Positions 9,986 through 18,596 of a stretch of 64,000 nt of DNA are shown in pieces. Under the pieces are notes generated by a model, which made no database searches, was not told where the DNA came from, and saw nothing but the letters and a program-made list of their open reading frames with translations. The position numbers and the translations under genes were made by a program. Source of the stretch: Marinobacter aromaticivorans (GTDB taxonomy: Bacteria; Pseudomonadota; Gammaproteobacteria; Pseudomonadales; Oleiphilaceae); assembly GCF_002806975.1 (NCBI RefSeq), contig NZ_NIHD01000005.1, forward strand, positions 186,001 to 250,000, given 5' to 3'. Each line of letters opens with the position of its first letter. The first letter of the stretch is position 1.

Positions 9986-12862
9986 TCAGCCGGATTCGGC
10001 GCGCTGATGGTGCTCCCGGAACATCTGCTGCCAGTCTGTCTCCTCACTCCAGATTTGCAACCGCTCAATGGCCGAGATCAGCTGATCCTTTTGTAGCTCA
10101 GTGTCCGGCGCCGAGCATTTGAGCGCCGTTTCCAGGCGGTTGGCGGCGGTGCGAAGCTCCGGTACCCCGCAGTAACGCGCAGCGCCGTGCAGTTTGTGCA
10201 CGCAGTCCAGCAGGCTGTCTGTATCGTCTGCGCGCCAGAACCGGTCAATAGCGATGAGGTCGGTGGGAAGCTGCTCCAGCAACATACTGAACAATTCCTC
10301 AGCCAGGTCGGTCTTGCCGGCTGCCAGCTGGATGCTTTCTTTAACGCTCACACAATCCCGCTGCATTTTACGGGTGGAAGGCCTCAGCGCCCGCCTCGTA
10401 TCGCGGATTTCGGGTACCGGAATCCGGTCAGGGTGGCCGGCGCTGATGCACCGGTAACCTGTGCATTCAAGTATGGTTTCGGCAAGTTGTCCGCTGCTGA
10501 TGGGCTTGGGCAGGTAGCCATCAAACCCCTGTCGGCTAAGACGTTCCTGTTCATCGGCCAGCGCGTGGGCGGTCAGGGCAATGATGGCGGTTCGGCGGTT
10601 GTTGCTATCCAATTCGCGCAGGCGAGCAGTGGTTTCCACACCGTCCATGCCAGGCATCTGCAGATCCATGAATACCAGGTCAAAAGACTTCTGCCGCGCC
10701 TTGCTCAGGGCTTCAAAGCCGCTTGATGCGCCTTCAGCGTCTATGTGATAGTCCTGCAACAGGGTCATGACCAGTTTGAGATTGGCTTCGTTATCGTCCA
10801 CGGCCAATACCCGGGGTATGTTCCCCGCGGTAGGCAGAAGGGGCCTCTGCTCCGGGTGCCGGATGCCCTGGCCAGAGGTATTGATGCCATGTACCAGAAG
10901 CAGCAGTTCATCGTAAAGGGCGTCACGGCATACCGGTTTGGTGAGGTGGCCGCTGGCCAGTCCCGACAGGGGCATGTCGTGAACATCCAGTGTTGGCGTC
11001 AGCAGCAGCGTGCGGCAGTCACGCTCTATTTCCAGTGTCCGCACCAGCCCGCAGTACTGGCTTGAGTTAAACAGGTGCCGGGTAATGCCGATAATGGCCG
11101 CCGCATAGCCGGACTGGCTTTTCTGCGCTTCTTCAATCTGTTCCTGCATGGCGCCCGGAGATGCAACACGGTCAACGGTCACGCCCCAGTCCCGCAGCAG
11201 GTGCTCTACCGCCAGGCCGCAGGTTTTCTGGTGTTCGAGATAAATAACGCGCTCGCCTTTCAGGGCATCCCGTGGCGCAACCGCTTCTCCGCTCGATGAG
11301 AGTTCGGGAGTCAGGGTAAACCAGAAGGTGGAGCCTTTTCCGAGCTCACTCTGCAGGCCGATCTGGCCGCCCATTTCCTCTACCAGGCGCTTGGAGATGG
11401 CCAGCCCGAGACCTGTGCCGCCATACTGCCGGGCTGTGGAGGCATCCGCCTGGCTGAAGGCATTGAATAATGACTGTTGCTGGGCGCGGGACAGTCCTAC
11501 CCCGGAATCGGTAATGCTCAGGCGCAGGGTAACGCGGTTCGTTTCCTTGTCTTCGTCTTCAAGACTTACACGCAGCACCACTTCACCGGTCTGGGTAAAC
11601 TTGATGGCATTGTTAACCAGGTTGGTAAGCACCTGCTTGACCCGCAAGGGGTCGCCCATGATGTTGTCCGGAACGTCGCTGTACACCAGGGGGACCAGGT
11701 CCAGATTTTTACTGTGGGCAGCCGGTGCCAGCATCACCATCACTTCTTCCACGATATCCCTGAGCTGGAACGGAACGCGATCCAGTATCAGCTTGCCGGC
11801 TTCAATCTTGGAAAAGTCGAGAATGTCGTTAATGATGGTGAGCAGGATTTCCGAGGATTTGCGGATGGTGCTCAGGTGGTCCCGCTGCTGACGGGGTAGC
11901 GGGCTTTTCAGCAACAGCTCCGTAAACCCGATGATGCCGTTCAGTGGAGTGCGGATCTCGTGGGACATGTTGGCCAGAAATTCGGATTTTATGCGGCTGG
12001 CTTCCAGGGCTTCCTTGCGCGCAAGGTCCAGTTCAATGTTCTGGATTTCGATGGTTTCCAGGGTTTCCCGCAGATCTTCTGTTGCCTGGTCAATGTTCTG
12101 CTGCATTTCAGCCTGGGCTTTGCTCAGTTCCTCCGCCATGGCGTTGAGGCCGGATTCCAGTTGTTCAAACTCCGGTCCTGCGCCGGTATGAATACGGGTG
12201 TCGAGCTTGCCTTCCTTCAGCTTTGCCACGGCTTCATTCAGTTCAAAGACCGGGCCGGTAAAGGCGCGGCTCAGGCGCAGGGCGATCAGCAGGCTGAAAA
12301 CAACGCCCGCAAGCACCAGTAAAAGGGATATCAGGAGGGCTTTGTACGTTTCTTTTTCTGTGCGTATATGGGACATCTCCACGGCAACCCAGCCAAGGGG
12401 CTCCCGTTGCTGCAAGTCCGGCTGCCGGGGGTCGGTTTCAAGCATGGACTGGATCATCAGGTCCTGAAGAAAAACCGGAGTCACAAAACGCGTGCTGGCG
12501 TTTCGGGGGATGCGGCTCGCCTGCTCGCTGGCCAGTTGCTTGCTGTCAAGGTTGTCGGAACTGCCGGGGCCGGTGTGCAGCAAGCGGCGACGGTCGCTGT
12601 CGAAGAAGGTGATAGAGCGAACATCCTGTTCTTCCAGAAGGGCATTGGAAAGGCTGCTTAACAGGCTGCGGTTAGCGGTGAACAGGCCGTATTCCGAGCC
12701 GGCCGCAAGCTGGCGGGAAAGCGACTCGCCGCGATCCTTTAGCAGGCTTTCGATATTGGTAACCCAGCTGTAGGTAAAGAAAAGCCCCAGCATCAGGGTG
12801 GTGATGAGGGTGGGAACCAGAGTTACCACCAGTACTTTTTTGCGAATGCCCCAGCGCCGCAT
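9986..12862 (-). CDS. barA: BarA/GacS-type hybrid sensor histidine kinase
   Basis: Tripartite membrane sensor kinase of the Gac/Rsm pathway, which switches global post-transcriptional regulation through a GacA/UvrY response regulator. Visible in order: a TM helix near residue 12, a periplasmic sensor region, a second TM near 165-190, HAMP, a HisKA box with phospho-His in NMSHEIRTPLNG, and HATPase motifs (NLVNNAIKFT, GTGLGLAIS). A degenerate receiver follows, then a true receiver with its Asp in FMDLQMPGMDG and an HPt domain with HKLHGAARYCG. The 958 residues match GacS closely. It converges on pdxJ and diverges from cysM, the arrangement around gacS in Pseudomonas. Confidence 0.93.
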   Translation of the reverse strand: MRRWGIRKKVLVVTLVPTLITTLMLGLFFTYSWVTNIESLLKDRGESLSRQLAAGSEYGLFTANRSLLSSLSNALLEEQDVRSITFFDSDRRRLLHTGPGSSDNLDSKQLASEQASRIPRNASTRFVTPVFLQDLMIQSMLETDPRQPDLQQREPLGWVAVEMSHIRTEKETYKALLISLLLVLAGVVFSLLIALRLSRAFTGPVFELNEAVAKLKEGKLDTRIHTGAGPEFEQLESGLNAMAEELSKAQAEMQQNIDQATEDLRETLETIEIQNIELDLARKEALEASRIKSEFLANMSHEIRTPLNGIIGFTELLLKSPLPRQQRDHLSTIRKSSEILLTIINDILDFSKIEAGKLILDRVPFQLRDIVEEVMVMLAPAAHSKNLDLVPLVYSDVPDNIMGDPLRVKQVLTNLVNNAIKFTQTGEVVLRVSLEDEDKETNRVTLRLSITDSGVGLSRAQQQSLFNAFSQADASTARQYGGTGLGLAISKRLVEEMGGQIGLQSELGKGSTFWFTLTPELSSSGEAVAPRDALKGERVIYLEHQKTCGLAVEHLLRDWGVTVDRVASPGAMQEQIEEAQKSQSGYAAAIIGITRHLFNSSQYCGLVRTLEIERDCRTLLLTPTLDVHDMPLSGLASGHLTKPVCRDALYDELLLLVHGINTSGQGIRHPEQRPLLPTAGNIPRVLAVDDNEANLKLVMTLLQDYHIDAEGASSGFEALSKARQKSFDLVFMDLQMPGMDGVETTARLRELDSNNRRTAIIALTAHALADEQERLSRQGFDGYLPKPISSGQLAETILECTGYRCISAGHPDRIPVPEIRDTRRALRPSTRKMQRDCVSVKESIQLAAGKTDLAEELFSMLLEQLPTDLIAIDRFWRADDTDSLLDCVHKLHGAARYCGVPELRTAANRLETALKCSAPDTELQKDQLISAIERLQIWSEETDWQQMFREHHQRAESG

Positions 12863-13084
12863 ATCAGATTCCTGAAAAATAACTCAACTCCGCCTGCATG
12901 TGCGGGTTACGTCCTTGTAATGATAAGCCATTCTGGCACAGATTCCTTGATACCAATGCCGACTGGGCCCAAAAAAGCACTATTCATATAGCGTCCAGTC
13001 ATGGTTTTAGCGAGAAGCCGTATTGGGCCCCCGGGGCTATAAGGCGTATCATGCCATCCCAAAAGTGTACCACAGGGTTCTCAT

Positions 13085-13978
13085 ATGCATTTTCCCACCA
13101 TTGAAGATTATGTCGGGCATACGCCTCTGGTTCGGTTGCAGCGTCTGCCTGGCAATACCAGTAACCTTATTCTGGCAAAACTTGAGGGTAATAACCCGGC
13201 TGGCTCTGTGAAAGACCGGCCTGCCCTGGGAATGATTCAGGAGGCTGAGCGTCGTGGTGAAATCAAACCCGGCGATACGCTGATTGAGGCCACCAGTGGG
13301 AATACCGGTATCGCTCTGGCCATGGCAGCGGCCATCAAGGGTTATCGTATGGTTCTGATCATGCCCGCAAACATGAGTGAAGAGCGCCGGGCCTCCATGC
13401 GAGCCTACGGTGCCGAGATTATCACTGTCAGCCAGGAAGAAGGCATGGAGGTGGCCCGGGACAGGGCTCTGCAAATGCAGGCTGAAGGCAGGGGCAGGGT
13501 TCTTGACCAGTTTGGCAACCAGGACAACCCTCTGTCCCATTACCGCACCACAGGGCCCGAGATCTGGGAACAGACAGAAGGGCGGGTTACTCACTTCGTC
13601 AGCTCCATGGGCACAACAGGCACCATTATGGGCGTTTCCCGGTATCTGAAAGAGCGCAATCCGGATATCAATATCATTGGCCTGCAGCCGAAAGAGGGTG
13701 CTTCCATACCGGGTATCCGCCGCTGGCCGGAAGCATACCTTCCCAGTATCTACGACGCGACCCGAGTGGATCAGGTAGTCGATATCGGCCAGCAGGAAGC
13801 CGAAGACACCATGCGTGCCCTGGCAGAGCAGGAAGGTATTTTCTGTGGTGTATCCTCCGGCGGTGCCATTGCAGCCGCTCTCCAGCTGTCAAAGCAGGTT
13901 GAAAACGCCATTATCGTGGCCATTATCTGTGATCGCGGCGACCGTTATTTGTCCACCGGTGTATTCCCCGGCGCCTGA
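13085..13978 (+). CDS. cysM: Cysteine synthase B (O-acetylserine sulfhydrylase)
   Basis: PLP enzyme making L-cysteine from O-acetylserine and sulfide, or S-sulfocysteine from thiosulfate. The PLP-binding Lys is in NPAGSVKDRPA, the substrate loop is TSGNTGIALA, and the glycine-rich phosphate-binding loop is SMGTTGTIMG. The 297-residue length and the CysM-type sequence, with a shorter C-terminus than CysK, favour isoform B. The start is ATG 13085; a clear Shine-Dalgarno is not visible. It diverges from barA across 222 bp and is followed 27 bp later by rlmD. Confidence 0.93.
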   Translation: MHFPTIEDYVGHTPLVRLQRLPGNTSNLILAKLEGNNPAGSVKDRPALGMIQEAERRGEIKPGDTLIEATSGNTGIALAMAAAIKGYRMVLIMPANMSEERRASMRAYGAEIITVSQEEGMEVARDRALQMQAEGRGRVLDQFGNQDNPLSHYRTTGPEIWEQTEGRVTHFVSSMGTTGTIMGVSRYLKERNPDINIIGLQPKEGASIPGIRRWPEAYLPSIYDATRVDQVVDIGQQEAEDTMRALAEQEGIFCGVSSGGAIAAALQLSKQVENAIIVAIICDRGDRYLSTGVFPGA

Positions 13979-14005
13979 ACCACACGACAGCAAAGAGAAC
14001 AGACT

Positions 14006-15355
14006 ATGAGCAGACGACGCAGGAAAGTGCTTCCTACGGAACCCGTGCGCTGTGATGTGGAAAGCCTGAGCCACGATGGCCGCGGTATCGCTCGCCAGGA
14101 GGGCAAAATCCTGTTTGTGGATGGCGCTTTGCCAGGTGAAACAGTCATGGCCAAGGTGGTCTCCACGCGCCGCAATTTTGATGAGCTGCGTACACTTGAG
14201 GTGCTGGAGACAGCGCCCGACCGCCAGACGCCCCCCTGCGAGTTCGCAGATTTGTGTGGAGGCTGTAGCCTCCAGCACATGAGTAACGATGCGCAGATCC
14301 GCTTCAAGGAAAACACGCTGTGGGAGCAGTTTGCCCATTTTGGCGGCATAGAGCCTGAGCAATGGGTGGCACCGCTGCGCCCCGATAACACCCTGGGCTA
14401 CCGCCGCAAAGCGCGCCTGGGTGTGCGCTACGTCAAGGCGCGTGAATCAGTGCTGGTCGGTTTCCGTGAAAAGCGTAACAGTTTTCTGACCGATATCGAT
14501 CGTTGCGTGGTGCTGGACCCACGTATTGGTGAGCGCATTCTTCCGCTTCGCGAACTGCTGCACAGTATGGATGCCTACGCCCGCATTCCCCAGGTGGAGG
14601 TTGCCTGCGGTGACGATACGGCAGCCATGGTTTTTCGCAATATGGATGACCTGGGCAGCGGCGACCGGGAAAAGCTGATTGCTTTCGGGCAGGCTCATGA
14701 ACTGCATATTTATTTGCAGCCCAAGGGCCCGGATACCGTTTATCGTATCTGGCCGGAATCAGCTGGCCGGGATGATGAGCGTCTGGATTATCGCCTGGAT
14801 GACTTTGACCTCACCCTGAAATTTCATCCCATGGACTTTACTCAAGTCAATGCAGGCCTCAACAGGGCCATGGTAAACAGGGCCGTGGAATGGCTGGATG
14901 TGCAGCCGGGCGAGCGGGTTCTGGATCTGTTCTGCGGGCTTGGTAACTTTACCCTGCCGCTTGCTCGCCGGGGTGGTGAGGTTGTTGGCGTGGAAGGCGA
15001 TGACGCCATGGTTGTGCGGGGCCGAGAGAACGCCCGGTTGAATGGCCTGGAAAACGTGTCGTTCCACGGCGCCGATCTGCATGGCGATTTTACCGGGCAG
15101 AGCTGGGCAAAGGAGGGTTTTGATAAAATTCTTATCGACCCCCCGCGCTCGGGCGCTGAGGATATCTGTAAATACCTCACCGCCTTCAAAGCCGGGCGTA
15201 TTGTTTATGTTTCCTGTAATCCGGCCACCCTGGCCCGGGATGCGGGTATCATGGCGCGGAACGGGTATCGCTTGGTGCGCGCCGGTGTGATGGACATGTT
15301 TCCTCATACCACGCATGTGGAATCGATCGCGCTTTTTGAGCGTGACCCACATTGA
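14006..15355 (+). CDS. rlmD: 23S rRNA (uracil-1939-C5)-methyltransferase RlmD
   Basis: Makes m5U1939 in 23S rRNA using S-adenosylmethionine. An N-terminal TRAM domain precedes the four-cysteine iron-sulfur motif, whose core reads [15 protein letters not shown]. The C-terminal Rossmann fold shows [15 protein letters not shown] for SAM binding. The catalytic Cys is in [12 protein letters not shown] and the general base Glu in [10 protein letters not shown]. The 449 residues match the family. The order cysM-rlmD-relA-mazG is the one seen in Pseudomonas. Confidence 0.96.
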   Translation: MSRRRRKVLPTEPVRCDVESLSHDGRGIARQEGKILFVDGALPGETVMAKVVSTRRNFDELRTLEVLETAPDRQTPPCEFADLCGGCSLQHMSNDAQIRFKENTLWEQFAHFGGIEPEQWVAPLRPDNTLGYRRKARLGVRYVKARESVLVGFREKRNSFLTDIDRCVVLDPRIGERILPLRELLHSMDAYARIPQVEVACGDDTAAMVFRNMDDLGSGDREKLIAFGQAHELHIYLQPKGPDTVYRIWPESAGRDDERLDYRLDDFDLTLKFHPMDFTQVNAGLNRAMVNRAVEWLDVQPGERVLDLFCGLGNFTLPLARRGGEVVGVEGDDAMVVRGRENARLNGLENVSFHGADLHGDFTGQSWAKEGFDKILIDPPRSGAEDICKYLTAFKAGRIVYVSCNPATLARDAGIMARNGYRLVRAGVMDMFPHTTHVESIALFERDPH

Positions 15356-15410
15356 ATGTTGTTTATAGCAAGGGATTGCTGTGTGATCTACCGGGAATAA
15401 CAAGACTGAT

Positions 15411-17651
15411 ATGGTAAAAGTTCGCGAAAACTACGCAATGACCGGAGATGGTCAGGTTGACATTGAAGGTTGGGTGCAGCAGATCGCCGCGCAGACCCCT
15501 CTGGATGATGTGGATCAGTTCCGCCAGGCTTGTGAAAAATCCGCCGAAATCGATTTGCAGGCCTTCCGGGAGGACCGCTTATGGTCGTCCGGGGCCAGCA
15601 GTTTCCGCACCGGTATTGAAATGGCTCAGGTGCTGGCGGAGCTGCGCCTGGACCAGTCCAGCCTCGTTGCCGCCATTCTCTACCGGGCAGTACGGGAGGA
15701 GCGGGTTGCACTCGAGGTGATCCGCAAGGAATTCGGTGACGAGATTGCCGGGCTGATTGACGGGGTGCAGCAGATGGCAGCCATCTCGTCCATACATCAC
15801 CCCCTCAAGGGCAATGTGCTCGGGCAGAGCGAAGGCCAGTTGGATAACGTCCGCAAAATGCTGGTTACCATGGTGGATGATGTCCGGGTGCCGCTGATCA
15901 AACTTGCCGAGCGCACCTGCGCGATCCGGGGTGTCAAGGATGCCCCGGAAGAAAAGCGCATGCGGGTGGCCCGGGAGGTTTTCGATATCTATGCGCCGCT
16001 GGCCCATCGCCTGGGCATTGGCCATATCAAATGGGAGCTGGAGGATCTCTCTTTCCGCTACCTGCACGAAACGGCGTACAAGAAAATTGCCAAACTCCTG
16101 GACGAAAAGCGCCTGGACCGTGAAGGTTATATTCGCCGCGTTATTGCCACGCTGCAAGGGGAACTGAAAGCCTCGGGTATCAAAGCCAATCTTTCCGGTC
16201 GCGCCAAGCATATCTACAGCATCTGGCGGAAAATGCGCCTGAAAGGCATCGACTTTTCCCAGGTGTACGATATAAGGGCCGTGCGCATACTGGTGCCGGA
16301 AGTCCGGGACTGTTATGCCGTTCTGGGTATTGTGCATGCCCTGTGGCGCCACATACCCAATGAATTTGACGATTACATTGCCAACCCCAAAGAGAACGGC
16401 TACCAGTCCTTGCATACCGCTGTAATCGGGCCGGACGGCAAGGTCATGGAAGTGCAGATCCGCACCCACAAGATGCATGAGGATGCGGAGCTGGGTGTGT
16501 GCGCCCACTGGCTTTACAAAGGCACCGACAAAAGCAATAAATCTTCCGGTTATGATGCCAAGATCAACTGGCTGCGGCAGGTGCTGGAGTGGCAGGAAGA
16601 ACTGGGTGATCTTTCCGGGCTGGCCGATCATCTCAAGACCGATATTGTCTCGGACCGGGTCTATGTGTTTACCCCCGATGGCCATGTTGTGGATCTGCCC
16701 CAGGGCGCTACACCGGTGGATTTTGCCTACCGGGTGCATACTGAAGTCGGCCATGCCTGCCGCGGCGCCAGGGTAAACGGCCGGATTGTGCCGCTTACCT
16801 ATCCCCTGAAGACCGGAGACCAGGTATCCGTTCTTACCTCGAAAAACAACCCCTCTCCCAGCCGGGACTGGTTAAACCCGAGCCTTGGTTACATCAAGAC
16901 TTCCCGGGCGCGTGCCAAACTGACGCACTGGTTCAAGCAACAGAATCGTGAGCGCAACGTAACCGACGGCCGGGCCATCATTGAAGACGAATTCCGGCGT
17001 TTGTCTTTGCACGATGTGGATCTGGGGGAACTGGCGCAGAAGGTGAACTATCATAGCGTTGAGGATATGTTTGCCGCTGTGGGTGCGGGTGATCTCCGGC
17101 CGGCCCACGTTGCCAATTTGGCCCAGCAGATGCTGGAGCCGAAATCCGAACAGCTGGATCTGAAGCTGACCACCCAGCGCCAGACGCCTTACGACACAGA
17201 ATCGGATATTCACATCCGCGGCGTCGGCAAGCTCAAAACCCAGGTGGCGAAATGCTGCAAGCCTTTACCGGGGGACGCCATAGGTGGTTATATCACAGTC
17301 GGGCGTGGCGTGACTGTCCACCGCCAGGATTGCATTACATTCCTCAATCTGCAGGAATTCGAGCCCAACCGGATTATCGAAGTGAGCTGGGGCGGGCAAC
17401 CGGCGTCTGTTTACCCTGTGGATATCGAAATCGAGGCTTACGACAGGTCCGGTCTGCTGCGGGACATCACTCAGGTGCTGTCGTCGTCCAAGAGTGATGT
17501 GCTGGCACTCCACACCATGACAAACCGCGATGACAATATCGCGACCATGGTTGTTACCGTGGAGATTTCCAGCCTGGAGCAACTGGCACGACTGCTGGCG
17601 CAGATTCGTAACCTTTCCAATGTTATTGATGTCAGGCGCAAGCGTTCATGA
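15411..17651 (+). CDS. relA: (p)ppGpp synthetase RelA
   Basis: Ribosome-associated stringent-response enzyme that makes (p)ppGpp from ATP and GDP/GTP when uncharged tRNA enters the A site. The N-terminal HD-hydrolase region lacks the HDxxED metal motif (YRAVREE at that position), which identifies RelA rather than bifunctional SpoT. The synthetase domain shows YDIRAVRILV and NEFDDYIANPKENGYQSLHT. TGS (VYVFTPDGHVVDLP), a conserved-cysteine region (AKCCKPLPGD) and a C-terminal ACT domain follow. The 746-residue length is normal. The stop overlaps the mazG start (ATGA). Confidence 0.96.
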   Translation: MVKVRENYAMTGDGQVDIEGWVQQIAAQTPLDDVDQFRQACEKSAEIDLQAFREDRLWSSGASSFRTGIEMAQVLAELRLDQSSLVAAILYRAVREERVALEVIRKEFGDEIAGLIDGVQQMAAISSIHHPLKGNVLGQSEGQLDNVRKMLVTMVDDVRVPLIKLAERTCAIRGVKDAPEEKRMRVAREVFDIYAPLAHRLGIGHIKWELEDLSFRYLHETAYKKIAKLLDEKRLDREGYIRRVIATLQGELKASGIKANLSGRAKHIYSIWRKMRLKGIDFSQVYDIRAVRILVPEVRDCYAVLGIVHALWRHIPNEFDDYIANPKENGYQSLHTAVIGPDGKVMEVQIRTHKMHEDAELGVCAHWLYKGTDKSNKSSGYDAKINWLRQVLEWQEELGDLSGLADHLKTDIVSDRVYVFTPDGHVVDLPQGATPVDFAYRVHTEVGHACRGARVNGRIVPLTYPLKTGDQVSVLTSKNNPSPSRDWLNPSLGYIKTSRARAKLTHWFKQQNRERNVTDGRAIIEDEFRRLSLHDVDLGELAQKVNYHSVEDMFAAVGAGDLRPAHVANLAQQMLEPKSEQLDLKLTTQRQTPYDTESDIHIRGVGKLKTQVAKCCKPLPGDAIGGYITVGRGVTVHRQDCITFLNLQEFEPNRIIEVSWGGQPASVYPVDIEIEAYDRSGLLRDITQVLSSSKSDVLALHTMTNRDDNIATMVVTVEISSLEQLARLLAQIRNLSNVIDVRRKRS

Positions 17652-18502
17652 CCTATTCCATTGATGACCTGAAAATTCTGATGGCCAGGCTGCGGGATCC
17701 GGATACCGGTTGTCCCTGGGATGCAAAGCAGACGTTCAGAAGCATCGTTCCGCATACTCTTGAAGAGGCCCACGAGGTGGCGGATGCCATTGAGCGGGAG
17801 GACTACGGCAACCTGAAAGACGAACTGGGCGATCTCCTGTTTCAGGTGATTTTCTACTCGCAGATAGGTGCGGAAGAGGGCCGGTTCGATTTCGATTCCG
17901 TGGTTGACAACCTGGTGTCCAAGCTGGTGCGACGGCATCCCCATGTATTTCCTGAAGGAACACTGGAAAGCCGGATTGACCCGGATAACCGGCCGGATGA
18001 GACGTGGATCAGGGAGAGCTGGGAGCGCATCAAGGCGGAAGAGCGGGCGTTACGGCAAGCAGAGGATGCATCGGAGACGGCACCACCTGGCCGGCTTGAT
18101 GGTATCGCAAGGACGCTGCCGGGAATGCTGCGCGCGGAAAAGTTGCAAAGACGCGCCGCCCGGCATGGATTCGACTGGCCCGACATTGAACCGGTATTCG
18201 ACAAGCTGCACGAAGAAATCGATGAGCTTAAAGTGGCCTGGCAGGCTGCAGAGGCCGGGCAGGGCGACCATGATGCCGTGGAAGATGAGCTTGGCGACCT
18301 GCTGTTCGTATGCGTGAACCTGGCGCGCTTTATGAAGGTAAATCCCGAGCAGGCGATCCGGCGCACCAACTACAAGTTTGAGGCGCGATTCCGGGCCATA
18401 GAGCAGACTCTGGAGCGGGAAGGCCGTTCGTTTGATGACGAATCGCTGGAAGCGCTGGATGCGATCTGGCAATCGGTAAAGGGCGTGGAAAAGAAAAGCT
18501 GA
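17648..18502 (+). CDS. mazG: Nucleoside triphosphate pyrophosphohydrolase MazG
   Basis: Hydrolyses NTPs and dNTPs to monophosphates; in E. coli it lowers ppGpp and limits death under starvation, which fits its coupling to relA. Two MazG repeats are visible. Each has an ExxE...ExxD-type metal site (DELGDLLFQVIFYSQ in the first, DELGDLLFVCVNLAR in the second). A linker of about 30 residues rich in Glu and Ala lies between them. The 284-residue length is slightly above the E. coli protein. ATG 17648 overlaps the relA stop. Confidence 0.95.
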   Translation: MTYSIDDLKILMARLRDPDTGCPWDAKQTFRSIVPHTLEEAHEVADAIEREDYGNLKDELGDLLFQVIFYSQIGAEEGRFDFDSVVDNLVSKLVRRHPHVFPEGTLESRIDPDNRPDETWIRESWERIKAEERALRQAEDASETAPPGRLDGIARTLPGMLRAEKLQRRAARHGFDWPDIEPVFDKLHEEIDELKVAWQAAEAGQGDHDAVEDELGDLLFVCVNLARFMKVNPEQAIRRTNYKFEARFRAIEQTLEREGRSFDDESLEALDAIWQSVKGVEKKS

Positions 18503-18596
18503 CGCTGTCCACTGCCGCAAACGCCAATAGACTTTTCCGGCAATTCCTTAGTATCGTTAGTTGACTGTGTTTCCTGCTATTCATAAGGATGCCGAT

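Noticed and set aside
9981..10012. 10-bp inverted repeat at the pdxJ-barA junction as a terminator
   Set aside because: It lies mostly within the barA coding end and no T-tract follows on either strand.
12905..12920. ACGTCCTTGTA resembling part of the dyad repeat near 50 kb
   Set aside because: Only 11 bases match and no dyad arms are present, so probably chance.
15579..16754. 391-codon minus-strand frame inside relA
   Set aside because: It is a shadow of RelA coding sequence; no motifs.
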